From JBFFMO01 sp041390025 (lineage in GTDB: Bacteria; Myxococcota_A; Bradymonadia; Bradymonadales; Bradymonadaceae): DNA of 64,000 nucleotides. A program made the position numbers and the translations under genes. The stretch spans positions 58,848-122,847 of the forward strand of contig JAWKQR010000017.1 of NCBI GenBank assembly GCA_041390025.1. The letters are read 5' to 3'. The notes beneath the pieces are model-generated. The model worked only from the letters and a program-made list of their open reading frames with translations. It was not told the origin of the DNA and did no database searches. Shown here piece by piece: positions 8,838 through 16,121 of the stretch. Within the stretch, counting starts at the first letter, position 1. Each line of letters starts with the position of its first letter.

Positions 8838-9121
8838 GTATCCTCCAAAAACCTGCGTCACCGCAGGAAACAAAAAACCCTCGCGAGGCTGGCTGGCGAG
8901 GGTCCAAAGGATGCGTGTTCCATACGTGCTTGGCACGCATGTTGGTCTAAACCTGAACACGTCTCCGCGGGATATTAAGAGAGTCTCCTCTCACCAGCTT
9001 CTTCGACGCGAGTCGATTCACATTATGTTGTCGCACCTGCGTGCGGGAGCAGGTTTAAACCAGATCCCACACGTGCCGTCAAGGCTTTGCAGTCGCTTTG
9101 TAAAAAACGGTTGCCCGAATC
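8838..9121 (-). promoter_or_regulatory. rplJ leader between rplA and rplJ (probable L10 autoregulatory leader)
   Basis: This 284-base non-coding gap separates rplA from rplJ and precedes the L10 ribosome site. On the minus strand its last part forms a GC stem followed by T6 (8872-8902) and then a second hairpin, CCTGCG-GTGA-CGCAGG (8852-8867), immediately before GGAGG. L10 leaders are known to bind the L10(L12)4 complex, so this is the expected place for such a regulator. The kink-turn itself I could not identify with confidence. Confidence 0.5.
8872..8902 (-). terminator. Attenuator-like terminator in rplJ leader
   Basis: Read on the minus strand, CCCTCGC and GCGAGGG (8896-8902 and 8878-8884) pair around an 11-base loop and are followed directly by six T (8877-8872). 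This is an intrinsic terminator placed inside the ribosomal operon, 35 bases before the L10 start, so it probably sets the rplKA to rplJL transcript ratio. Confidence 0.6.
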
Positions 9122-9823
9122 TTACAGGTGACCCAGAGCGAAGGCGGTATCGAGCTTGACGCCTGGTCCCATCGTTGACGAGATCGAGATCGTCTTAAAG
9201 TAGGGCGCTTTGGCACTTGCAGGCTTGAGGCGAGCAAGGGTTTCGGCGACGGCATCAATGTTCTCTTGGAGCTGCTCAGAACCGAAGCTGACGCGGCCCA
9301 CAGGAATGTGGATGATACCGGCCTTATCGACGCGGAAATCACAGCGACCTGCTTTGAGTTCTTTGATGATCTTCTCGACTTCGAACGTCACGGTGCCCGA
9401 CTTGGGGTTGGGCATCAAGCCGCGGGGTCCGAGGACACGCGCGATACGACCAACCTGACCCATCATGTCGGGAGTTGCCACAGCGACGTCGAACTCCAAC
9501 CACCCTTCGGTGATCTTCTGAACGAGGTCATCGGCGCCAACGTGGTCGGCCCCGGCATTGCGAGCTTCGGCTTCTTTCTCACCCTTTGCGAACACAAGAA
9601 CACGCGTGTTCTTGCCGCGGCCGTGAGGAAGAACCACCGAACCACGCACCATTTCTTCGGCGTGACGGGGGTTAACATTGAGGTTAAACGCGGCGTCGAT
9701 GGACTCGTCGAACTTTGCCGACGCCATCGATTTGACCAACGCAACTGCATCTTCGAGCGTTTGGCGTTGTGCCGCGTCGCGCTTCTTGGATGCTTCGATA
9801 AATTTCTTTCCGTGCTTTGGCAT
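9122..9823 (-). CDS. rplA: 50S ribosomal protein L1
   Basis: A 233-residue L1 starting MPKHGKKFIEASKKRD. It shows the L1 signatures FDESIDAAFNLNVNPRHAEEMVRG, VLPHGRGKNTRVLVFAKG and the domain II segment VLGPRGLMPNPKSGTVT. L1 binds 23S rRNA at the E-site stalk and, in many bacteria, represses its own operon. It lies 3 bases after rplK on the same strand. Length and motifs are normal. The large plus-strand open frame across rplK and rplA is antisense. Confidence 0.98.
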   Translation of the reverse strand: MPKHGKKFIEASKKRDAAQRQTLEDAVALVKSMASAKFDESIDAAFNLNVNPRHAEEMVRGSVVLPHGRGKNTRVLVFAKGEKEAEARNAGADHVGADDLVQKITEGWLEFDVAVATPDMMGQVGRIARVLGPRGLMPNPKSGTVTFEVEKIIKELKAGRCDFRVDKAGIIHIPVGRVSFGSEQLQENIDAVAETLARLKPASAKAPYFKTISISSTMGPGVKLDTAFALGHL

Positions 9824-9826
9824 GGC

Positions 9827-10255
9827 TTAGTCCTTGATGATGTCAACGCCCATCGAGCGGCAACTGCCCGCAATGGTGTTCGCTGCAGCTTCGATGTCAT
9901 CACAGTTGAAGTCAGGCAGCTTGATGGCTGCGATTTTCTTCACTTGCTCCCACGTCAGCGAGCCGATCTTGTTACGGTTCGGCACGCCACTTCCGCTCTT
10001 GAGACCCAGCTCACGCAGGATCAGGAAAGACGCTGGAGGCGTCTTTGTGATGAACGAGAAGGAACGGTCGCCGTAGACGGTGATCACGACGGGCAAACGC
10101 ACACCGATTTGGTCTTGCGTCTGCGCGTTGAACGCCTTGCAGAATTCCATGATGTTGACGCCGTGCTGACCAAGCGCGGGACCGACCGGAGGCGAGGGGT
10201 TCGCCTGACCGCCCGGGACCTGAAGCTTAATCATGCCCACTACTTTCTTTGCCAT
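9827..10255 (-). CDS. rplK: 50S ribosomal protein L11
   Basis: A 142-residue L11 starting MAKKVVGMIKLQVPGGQANPSP at the ATG at 10255. PPVGPALGQHGVNIMEFCKAFN is the standard N-terminal motif, and the C-terminal rRNA-binding domain includes KTPPASFLILRELGLKSGSG. It binds the GTPase-associated centre of 23S rRNA and is needed for RelA activation. The upstream extension of the frame to 10366 has no L11 homology. It is the first gene after the nusG terminator, so a promoter should lie in 10256-10364. Confidence 0.97.
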   Translation of the reverse strand: MAKKVVGMIKLQVPGGQANPSPPVGPALGQHGVNIMEFCKAFNAQTQDQIGVRLPVVITVYGDRSFSFITKTPPASFLILRELGLKSGSGVPNRNKIGSLTWEQVKKIAAIKLPDFNCDDIEAAANTIAGSCRSMGVDIIKD

Positions 10256-10364
10256 AACGACTCCTGTGTCAGGCCGTCTTTGAAGACGGGTTGCAGTCTG
10301 CGTTGGCGCACAAACCATGGCGGGGTTTGAACCAACTCCTGCGATTTGATCGGGCGAACCCGAC

Positions 10365-10397
10365 AAAAAAGGCGCCGAACTTCTACAGTTTGGCGCC
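10365..10397 (-). terminator. Terminator after nusG
   Basis: On the minus strand GGCGCCAAAC pairs with GTTCGGCGCC around a 7-base loop (10397-10371; one mismatched pair), followed by six T (10370-10365). It separates secE-nusG from rplKAJL. Confidence 0.8.
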
Positions 10398-10424
10398 TAA
10401 ACACGCAAGATGATCTTGCGGATT

Positions 10425-10970
10425 TTATTCTTCGACGGCGGCGGTCACTTCTTTGAAGGAGAATTCGACCGAGGTGGGGCGTCCGAAGATCTGGACGTAC
10501 ACCTTCAGGCGTTCTTTTTCTTCGTCGACTTCTTCGACCGTCCCGGTGAAATCTTTGAAGTTTCCTTCTGTGATTTTCACCTTATCACCCTGGCTGTAAT
10601 TGACCTGGGTCTTGGCGTTCATCGTGCCTTCTTCGATGCGCTGCGTGATCTGTTTGACCTCGTGCTCAGGCACCGGTGTTGGCTTGGTCTGCGAGCCACC
10701 GACAAACCCAACAATTTTGGGTGTGTTCTTGACGGTGTGCCACGTGTTGTCGTCGAGCTCCATCTTCACGAAGATGTAGCCGTTGTAGAACTTGCGCTTT
10801 ACTTCACGGCGCTTGCCGTTGCGCATTTCGACGACAGTCTCCATGGGGATGAAGATTTCCTCGAACATGTCCGCGAAACCTGAGGTCTTGATCCGCTCTT
10901 CGAGCGCGATCTTGGCCTTGTTCTCGTAACCCGAGTAGGTCTGAACGATGTACCACTTCTTGTCAGTCAT
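10425..10970 (-). CDS. nusG: Transcription termination/antitermination factor NusG
   Basis: A 181-residue NusG. The NGN domain starts KKWYIVQTYSGYENKAKIAL and includes RKFYNGYIFVKMELDD; it binds RNA polymerase and links it to the ribosome. The C-terminal KOW domain (YSQGDKVKITEGNFKDFTGTVEEVD) binds Rho or S10. It follows secE after 5 bases and ends before an intrinsic terminator. Length is normal for a proteobacterial-type NusG. Confidence 0.98.
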   Translation of the reverse strand: MTDKKWYIVQTYSGYENKAKIALEERIKTSGFADMFEEIFIPMETVVEMRNGKRREVKRKFYNGYIFVKMELDDNTWHTVKNTPKIVGFVGGSQTKPTPVPEHEVKQITQRIEEGTMNAKTQVNYSQGDKVKITEGNFKDFTGTVEEVDEEKERLKVYVQIFGRPTSVEFSFKEVTAAVEE

Positions 10971-10975
10971 TTTGT

Positions 10976-11407
10976 TCAGCCATGAATCAGCAAAAGGTCA
11001 GTAAGGTAGCGCCAGATCGTATCCATACCGAACAGGTAGAGGCTGACGACAACGGTGAAGGCTCCAACGATAAAGGTGGAACGCTTCGTCTGCTCGAACG
11101 TGGGCCATGTCACTTTCTTGAGCTCAATGACCACTTCACTGACGTACGCGCGATAGTCTTCCCGCTTAAACGCGTAGGCGGTCAGACCGGCGGCCAGCAC
11201 GACCGCCAGAACGCTGGTGAGCGTGATGGTGTTTCCGACAATGGAAACGTCTTGCAACTGTTCCACCGCATCCCAAATCTGACGCACAAGCTTGTTGAAG
11301 ATCACCACCGCGATGATGAAACAGGAGGCGTAAAACAGATTGACGTAACGCGAAACTTCCATCGACATTTCTCCAAAGTGAGCCAGCGGACTCATCTTCG
11401 ACTGCAT
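10976..11407 (-). CDS. secE: Preprotein translocase subunit SecE
   Basis: A 143-residue SecE with three hydrophobic segments (about residues 23-40, 60-80 and 115-135). The conserved cytoplasmic amphipathic part EVVIELKKVTWPTFEQTKRST precedes the last helix. The three-helix form resembles the gammaproteobacterial type rather than the one-helix form of most bacteria. Translation may begin at the ATG four codons downstream. It sits between tRNA-Trp and nusG, as in many genomes; no rpmG (L33) gene is found beside it. Confidence 0.93.
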   Translation of the reverse strand: MQSKMSPLAHFGEMSMEVSRYVNLFYASCFIIAVVIFNKLVRQIWDAVEQLQDVSIVGNTITLTSVLAVVLAAGLTAYAFKREDYRAYVSEVVIELKKVTWPTFEQTKRSTFIVGAFTVVVSLYLFGMDTIWRYLTDLLLIHG

Positions 11408-11422
11408 CCATTTGGGAAGCAG

Positions 11423-11496
11423 CAGGGGCGGAGGGGATCGAACCCCCGACCGCCGGTTTTGGAAACCGGTGCTCTACCTAGCTGAGCTACACCCCT
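11423..11496 (-). tRNA. tRNA-Trp (CCA)
   Basis: A 74-base cloverleaf on the minus strand with acceptor AGGGGTG/CGCCCCT, D-arm TAGCTCAGCT, anticodon loop TTCCAAA between CCGGT/ACCGG, and T-arm GGGGGTTCGATCCCC. The anticodon CCA reads UGG. The 3' CCA is not encoded. It lies between tuf and secE. Confidence 0.95.
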
Positions 11497-11577
11497 GTGG
11501 ACGTGTAGTGCTTTAGACGGCGAAAGGGAACCCAATTGTTCCCTTCGTCCGAGAAATCACTGCACTGGGTCCAAAAC

Positions 11578-11595
11578 TCCGGCGCATGCGCCGGA
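11578..11595 (-). terminator. Possible terminator after tuf
   Basis: TCCGGCGCATGCGCCGGA is a perfect palindrome just after the tuf stop, followed on the minus strand by GTTTT, a short T tract. A second hairpin, GGGAAC/GTTCCC (11526-11543), lies before tRNA-Trp. Strength as a terminator is uncertain; it may instead be a processing site. Confidence 0.5.
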
Positions 11596-11603
11596 ATTCC
11601 AAC

Positions 11604-12797
11604 TTAGGCGACGATCTCGGTGACGACGCCAGCGCCGACGGTACGACCACCTTCGCGAATGGCGAAGCGAAGTTCCTTCTCCATGGCGATTGGGGTGATG
11701 AGTTCGGCACCAACCGTGACACGGTCGCCAGGCATAACCATCTCGGTTCCTTCAGGAAGGGTCACGATGCCCGTCACGTCCGTGGTACGGAAGTAGAACT
11801 GGGGACGGTAACCGGTGAAGAACGGAGTATGACGGCCGCCTTCTTCCTTCGACAGAACGTAGATTTCAGCCTTGAACTTCGTGTGAGGAGTCACCGAGCC
11901 GGGCTTCGCCAACACTTGGCCACGCTCGACGTCTTCTTTCTTCACACCGCGGAGCAAGCAACCGACGTTGTCGCCAGCTTGGCCCTGATCAAGGAGCTTG
12001 CGGAACATTTCAACGCCCGTGACGGTCGTCTTTTCCGACTTCGCAGCCAGACCGATGATTTCGATTTCATCGCCGACCTTGACGATTCCGCGCTCGATAC
12101 GGCCGGTGACGACGGTACCACGACCCGAGATCGAGAACACGTCTTCGACAGGCATCAGGAATGGCTTGTCGATTTCGCGCTCTGGAAGCGGAATGTAGCT
12201 GTCGACAGCGTCCATGAGCTTGTAGATCGCAGGGACACCGTAGTCGCCCTGGTTGCCTTCAAGCGCTTGGAGAGCCGAGCCGGTGACGATCGGCACGTCG
12301 TCGCCTGGGAAGTCGTACGTCGAGAGAAGTTCACGAACTTCGAGCTCAACGAGTTCAAGGATTTCGGCGTCGTCGACGACGTCAGCCTTGTTGAGGAACA
12401 CGACGATCGCAGGAACACCGACCTGACGAGCCAAGAGGATGTGCTCACGCGTCTGAGGCATGGGGCCGTCAGCAGCCGAAACGACGAGGATTGCGCCGTC
12501 CATCTGAGCTGCACCGGTGATCATGTTTTTGACGTAGTCAGCGTGTCCTGGGCAGTCCACGTGTGCGTAGTGACGGTTGGTCGTCTCGTACTCAACGTGT
12601 GCCGTCGAGATCGTGATACCACGCTCACGCTCTTCTGGAGCCTTGTCGATTTCGTCGAACTTCATCGACTTGCCACCGAACTTCTCCGAGAGGACCTTCG
12701 TGATGGCCGCAGTCAGAGTGGTCTTTCCGTGGTCAACGTGACCGATAGTACCGATGTTGACGTGCGGCTTTGTGCGCGCGAACTTTTCCTTAGCCAT
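11604..12797 (-). CDS. tuf: Translation elongation factor Tu
   Basis: A 397-residue EF-Tu starting MAKEKFARTKPHVNIGTIGH. GTPase motifs are GHVDHGKT (residues 18-25), DCPGHADY, and NKADV, with the effector region RGITI. Domains 2 and 3 are complete. It delivers aminoacyl-tRNA to the ribosomal A site. Codon use is strongly biased, as expected for a highly expressed gene, and an AAGGAG ribosome site precedes the ATG. It is preceded by four tRNA genes exactly as in the E. coli tufB operon, so tRNAs and tuf are probably co-transcribed from the promoter near 13386. The 439-codon plus-strand frame here is an antisense shadow. Confidence 0.99.
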   Translation of the reverse strand: MAKEKFARTKPHVNIGTIGHVDHGKTTLTAAITKVLSEKFGGKSMKFDEIDKAPEERERGITISTAHVEYETTNRHYAHVDCPGHADYVKNMITGAAQMDGAILVVSAADGPMPQTREHILLARQVGVPAIVVFLNKADVVDDAEILELVELEVRELLSTYDFPGDDVPIVTGSALQALEGNQGDYGVPAIYKLMDAVDSYIPLPEREIDKPFLMPVEDVFSISGRGTVVTGRIERGIVKVGDEIEIIGLAAKSEKTTVTGVEMFRKLLDQGQAGDNVGCLLRGVKKEDVERGQVLAKPGSVTPHTKFKAEIYVLSKEEGGRHTPFFTGYRPQFYFRTTDVTGIVTLPEGTEMVMPGDRVTVGAELITPIAMEKELRFAIREGGRTVGAGVVTEIVA

Positions 12798-12912
12798 TGT
12801 CTACTCCTTCTGCGCCCTACGTTGGGCCGGATTCTGCATTTACAAAATGTTGTCGCCAAACAAAGAGCGACTCGCCGGAGCCGCTTTACATTTGACATCC
12901 ACTGATGTCAAG

Positions 12913-12984
<72 letters not shown>

Positions 12985-13008
12985 AGTCAGCCACCAGACT
13001 GACTGAGC

Positions 13009-13084
<76 letters not shown>

Positions 13085-13121
13085 ATATGTGCTCGTTGTT
13101 TTGGCATCCATGCCAAAACAG

Positions 13122-13203
13122 TGGTGGGGGAAGGATTCGAACCTTCGAAGGCTGAGCCGCCAGATTTACAGTCTGGTCCCTTTGACCGCTCGGGTACCCC
13201 ACC
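13122..13203 (-). tRNA. tRNA-Tyr (GTA)
   Basis: An 82-base class II tRNA with acceptor GGTGGGG/CCCCACC, discriminator A, anticodon stem CCAGA/TCTGG with loop CTGTAAA (anticodon GTA), a long variable arm, and T-arm GAAGGTTCGAATCCTTC. No encoded CCA. Corresponds in position to E. coli tyrU. Confidence 0.95.
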
Positions 13204-13230
13204 TTTAAACGTCACGCCGGATAATCCGGA

Positions 13231-13303
13231 AGCTGGTGATGGGACTCGAACCCGCAACCTGCTGTTTACAAAACAGCTGCTCTGCCAATTGAGCTACACC
13301 AGC
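13231..13303 (-). tRNA. tRNA-Thr (TGT)
   Basis: A 73-base cloverleaf with acceptor GCTGGTG/CACCAGC, anticodon stem GCTGT/ACAGC with loop TTTGTAA (anticodon TGT), and T-arm GCGGGTTCGAGTCCC. No encoded CCA. First tRNA of the operon, corresponding to E. coli thrU. Confidence 0.95.
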
Positions 13304-13357
13304 ATACGCACGCTATTAGGCGCCATTTCAAAGACCGTCCTATCGAACGGGCCGCTA

Positions 13358-13386
13358 GGGATAATCAACAGGGGGAATCGTGTCAA
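13358..13386 (-). promoter_or_regulatory. Promoter of the tRNA-tuf operon
   Basis: On the minus strand a consensus -35 TTGACA (13386-13381) is separated by exactly 17 bases from TATCCC (13363-13358), followed by a GC-rich stretch CTAGCGGCCCG. Such a GC-rich discriminator is typical of stringently controlled stable-RNA promoters. It lies about 55 bases before tRNA-Thr(TGT). Confidence 0.65.
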
Positions 13387-13420
13387 GAACCGAAATGCTT
13401 CTGAAGTGCATTTTGTGGGT

Positions 13421-14695
13421 TCACGCGGTGGTCTTTAGCCGAACATTGGGAAGAACTTCACGAATTCTGGCGATCTCGGCTTCGGAACAGCGTTGATCGA
13501 CGATCTGTAGCTCCTCGAGTCCGGCGAGCTGGTCGAGATTCTCGGGCATGCTTCGGATCTCACCTTGGCACAGAGCTAGGAGGCGCAGGGACGGCATGGT
13601 TGAGAGGTGGGCGATAAACGCTTCGAGCTTGTCCGGATCGTCGGTGCAGTGCCACAGGCTGACCTTCTCGAGCCGTGGCAGCTCCAAGAGTTCGAGCGGG
13701 AACCCGTCGAGTGAGCTGAAGGTCAGGTAGAGTTCCCGTAGATTCTTAAGCGCCGCAAAGGTTGGCGGCAAGCGTTTGAGTTTCACAAATCGAAGGCTCA
13801 GGACCTCCAAATTGGTCAGCTCGCCGATCTCGTCGGGTAGGGCTCGCAATGGGGCGTCGTCCAAACTGAGGTCTTTTAGGCTTTTAAGCTCTCGGATTCG
13901 CGGCGGAAGTGCGTAGATCTCGTTGAAATCGAGCACCAACTTTCGAAGGTTGGGTGCGTGGAAGACTTCTTCGGGAATCTCGGAAATGCCGGCGTCTTCG
14001 AGGGTGATCGCGCTGCGTTCGTCCAGCGTTTCCAGGGCGGCGAAGAGTGCGCGACGACGGGTGGTCGGTGCGTCTTTCGTGACGCGTTTTCCTGCCACGA
14101 GGCCGGCGATCACCTTGGGGACATCCAGGGCGCCATGCGCTCCACTTGTGGCGTCAATGTACTCGGACTCAAAGAGCTCGGCGGCCTCGTAGCCGCTGTG
14201 CTCCACGTCTTCGAAGTGACCAAACACGGCCTCGGCGTCCACGAGCCCCATGAGATGGAACCAATGCCCTGCATTGACCAGCGTGTTGACGTGGATCGCA
14301 CCGCCAACCACCACGCATTCCGACGCGGCGCGGCGGGTCTCTTGGATGGATGCGACCAATGTTCCGTAGACATGCACCGTGCCCGAGACGCCAAGCGCAC
14401 TGCGAACCACGACATTGTCCGCGGTGAGATCGCCCAAGACGACCAGCAACGTCTGGCCGCCTTCTCGGCCATCGATGAGGGTTCCCTTGACGGTAAGATT
14501 GCCCCAAACCAGCGTCGGCGTTGGATCGACCGTGAAATTTCCTTCGATCTCCAGGTCACCATCGTGCACGCGGAAGGGGCCTGACCACACGCTGATCTGG
14601 TCCAAAATTCGGCCGATCGCAGGCGACTCGGCATTGCGCACCAAGTCAATCACCTCAGTCAGCCCCGCCTCACGCACGAAAGTCGCATCACTCAA
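13421..14695 (-). CDS. Leucine-rich repeat protein with bactofilin-like N-terminal half
   Basis: 424 residues in two parts. Residues 1-200 hold beta-rich short repeats (GDLEIEGNFTV, WGNLTVKGTLI, LGDLTADNVVV, VHVYGTLVAS, VGGAIHVNTLV) resembling a polymer-forming right-handed beta-helix. From about residue 225 there are six or seven leucine-rich repeats (LRKLVLDFNEIYALPPRI, LKDLSLDDAPLRALPDEI, LEVLSLRFVKLKRLPPTF). There is no signal peptide, so it is probably cytoplasmic and a protein-protein scaffold. The TTG start overlaps the rlmB stop (TTGA), making it the last gene of proS-pyrF-rlmB. Function unknown. Confidence 0.7.
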   Translation of the reverse strand: MSDATFVREAGLTEVIDLVRNAESPAIGRILDQISVWSGPFRVHDGDLEIEGNFTVDPTPTLVWGNLTVKGTLIDGREGGQTLLVVLGDLTADNVVVRSALGVSGTVHVYGTLVASIQETRRAASECVVVGGAIHVNTLVNAGHWFHLMGLVDAEAVFGHFEDVEHSGYEAAELFESEYIDATSGAHGALDVPKVIAGLVAGKRVTKDAPTTRRRALFAALETLDERSAITLEDAGISEIPEEVFHAPNLRKLVLDFNEIYALPPRIRELKSLKDLSLDDAPLRALPDEIGELTNLEVLSLRFVKLKRLPPTFAALKNLRELYLTFSSLDGFPLELLELPRLEKVSLWHCTDDPDKLEAFIAHLSTMPSLRLLALCQGEIRSMPENLDQLAGLEELQIVDQRCSEAEIARIREVLPNVRLKTTA

Positions 14696-15414
14696 TGGTT
14701 TTGCCGTCTGAATTCGTAGAGCAGGATCGCCGCTGCGGTCGCAACATTCAAGCTTTCAACGCCATCGGCGAGTGGAATTTGCACACGGAAGTCGCAGTTG
14801 CGCTCCACGAGTGGGCGGATGCCCTTGTGCTCACCGCCCATGACCAGTGCTGTCTTCATACGCAAGTCGAGATCCCACGCTTCTTTTTCTCCGTCCATGA
14901 AGGTGCCAACGGACCAGTATCCGGCCTCTTTGAGCTGGTCGAGGCAGCGCGCGACGTTCGTGACTTGGACCACGGGGACACGAAACGCGAGGCCCGCGGA
15001 CGCGCGGATGACGGTCGCGGTCACCTCTGCGGCGCGATCTTTGGGGATCACAACTGCGTCGGCGCCCATTCCCGCTGCCGTGCGCAGAATGGCTCCCAGA
15101 TTTTGGGGGTCTTGGACTTGATCGAGGACCAAAACGCATGCGCTCGTAGCGTCTTGGGTCGCCGCGGTCACATCCTCGAGCGTCGCGTAACGGAAAGCCG
15201 CAAGCTCGGCGATGATCCCCTGGTGTCTCGCTCCATCGGTCATTTCGTCGAGCTGTTCCTTCGAAACGCTCTGGCGCCGAATGGCGAACTGGTCGCACAG
15301 CTCACGAACGCGGGCCAATTCGCTCGCGTCCCAGCGCGCGCTTGCGACGGAACGCACGTGCTCACTCGCGGTCTGCAGGACTTCCTCGACGGGGTGTACT
15401 CCGAAAACCTTCAA
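14692..15414 (-). CDS. rlmB: 23S rRNA (guanosine-2'-O)-methyltransferase RlmB (TrmH family)
   Basis: A 240-residue SpoU/TrmH-type SPOUT methyltransferase. The N-terminal substrate-binding part (VFGVHPVEEVL) is followed by the three SPOUT motifs: DQVQDPQNLGAILRTA, LVMGGEHKGI and IPLADGVESLNVATAAAILLYE, which form the knotted SAM site. RlmB methylates the 2'-OH of G2251 in the peptidyl-transferase loop. The start is TTG, overlapping the pyrF stop as TTGA. Other TrmH paralogues share these motifs, so target specificity is inferred from best overall resemblance. Confidence 0.85.
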   Translation of the reverse strand: MKVFGVHPVEEVLQTASEHVRSVASARWDASELARVRELCDQFAIRRQSVSKEQLDEMTDGARHQGIIAELAAFRYATLEDVTAATQDATSACVLVLDQVQDPQNLGAILRTAAGMGADAVVIPKDRAAEVTATVIRASAGLAFRVPVVQVTNVARCLDQLKEAGYWSVGTFMDGEKEAWDLDLRMKTALVMGGEHKGIRPLVERNCDFRVQIPLADGVESLNVATAAAILLYEFRRQNH

Positions 15415-16121
15415 AGTGTGGCTCCGATGGCTTCGAGGGCGTGGACGGGGTCAGCAGCGCCATAGACAGGTCGTCCGATCACCAGATAGGTGCTGCCGCG
15501 CTCGATGGCTTGCGCCGCCGTCATGACACGTGTCTGATCATCAGCGGCCGCATCGGTCGTTCGGATACCGGGCGTCACAAAAATGCAGTTTTGGGGCACG
15601 ATGGGCTTGAGACGCTCAAGCTCGTGCGGCGAACAGACTAGGCCGTGGGCACCGGCTTCGGTGGCCATCACGGCCAGTCGCTCGACCCAGTCTTCGAGGG
15701 AATCACGCACGCCCAGGGCGTGCACATCGGTTCCCGAGTGACTGGTCAAGGCCGTGACGGCGATCACTTTGGCGCTTCCCGTTTGGCCGGCGCCCTCGCT
15801 TGCTTGGGCGATCATCCTTGGCCCACCAAGCGCGTGAATGGTCATCAAGAACACGCTTGGATGTTGGGCTGCCGAGGCGCAGGCCGCTTGAACGACGCTT
15901 GGGATGTCATGGAACTTGAGGTCGAGGAACACCGATGCGCCACGTTTCGCGATCGCGTCGAGCAGGGCCGGACCGAACGCCGTGAACATGCGGCTGCCGA
16001 CTTTGAATTTGTCGACGGTTGGGAACAGACGATCCACAAGTTGTAGCGCGTCATCCATCGTGTCGAGATCGAGCGCCACGATCACGTGTTTTCGCAACTT
16101 TTCCGCTTGTTCTGCGTTCAT
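15411..16121 (-). CDS. pyrF: Orotidine 5'-phosphate decarboxylase
   Basis: A 236-residue class I OMP decarboxylase. The N-terminal VALDLDTMDDALQLVDRL gives the first Asp, FKVGSRMF the phosphate-site Lys, and FLDLKFHDIPSVV contains the catalytic D-x-K-x-x-D arrangement. Near the C-terminus VTPGIRTTDAAADDQTRV is the phosphate-gripping loop. It converts OMP to UMP, the last step of pyrimidine synthesis. It overlaps proS (ATGA) and rlmB (TTGA) and is thus co-translated with both. Confidence 0.95.
   Translation of the reverse strand: MNAEQAEKLRKHVIVALDLDTMDDALQLVDRLFPTVDKFKVGSRMFTAFGPALLDAIAKRGASVFLDLKFHDIPSVVQAACASAAQHPSVFLMTIHALGGPRMIAQASEGAGQTGSAKVIAVTALTSHSGTDVHALGVRDSLEDWVERLAVMATEAGAHGLVCSPHELERLKPIVPQNCIFVTPGIRTTDAAADDQTRVMTAAQAIERGSTYLVIGRPVYGAADPVHALEAIGATL

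Noticed and set aside
8838..8960. Longer rplJ start at 8960
   Set aside because: The extension translates the structured leader and has no L10 similarity; the ATG at 8837 has a GGAGG site.
9266..10330. 354-codon plus-strand frame over rplA/rplK
   Set aside because: Antisense of two ribosomal protein genes; low-complexity Asp/Val-rich translation typical of shadows.
11497..11603. Possible rpmG (L33) between tuf and tRNA-Trp
   Set aside because: The gap is only 107 bases with hairpins and no L33-like open frame.
11586..12905. 439-codon plus-strand frame over tuf
   Set aside because: Antisense of EF-Tu; arises from codon bias.
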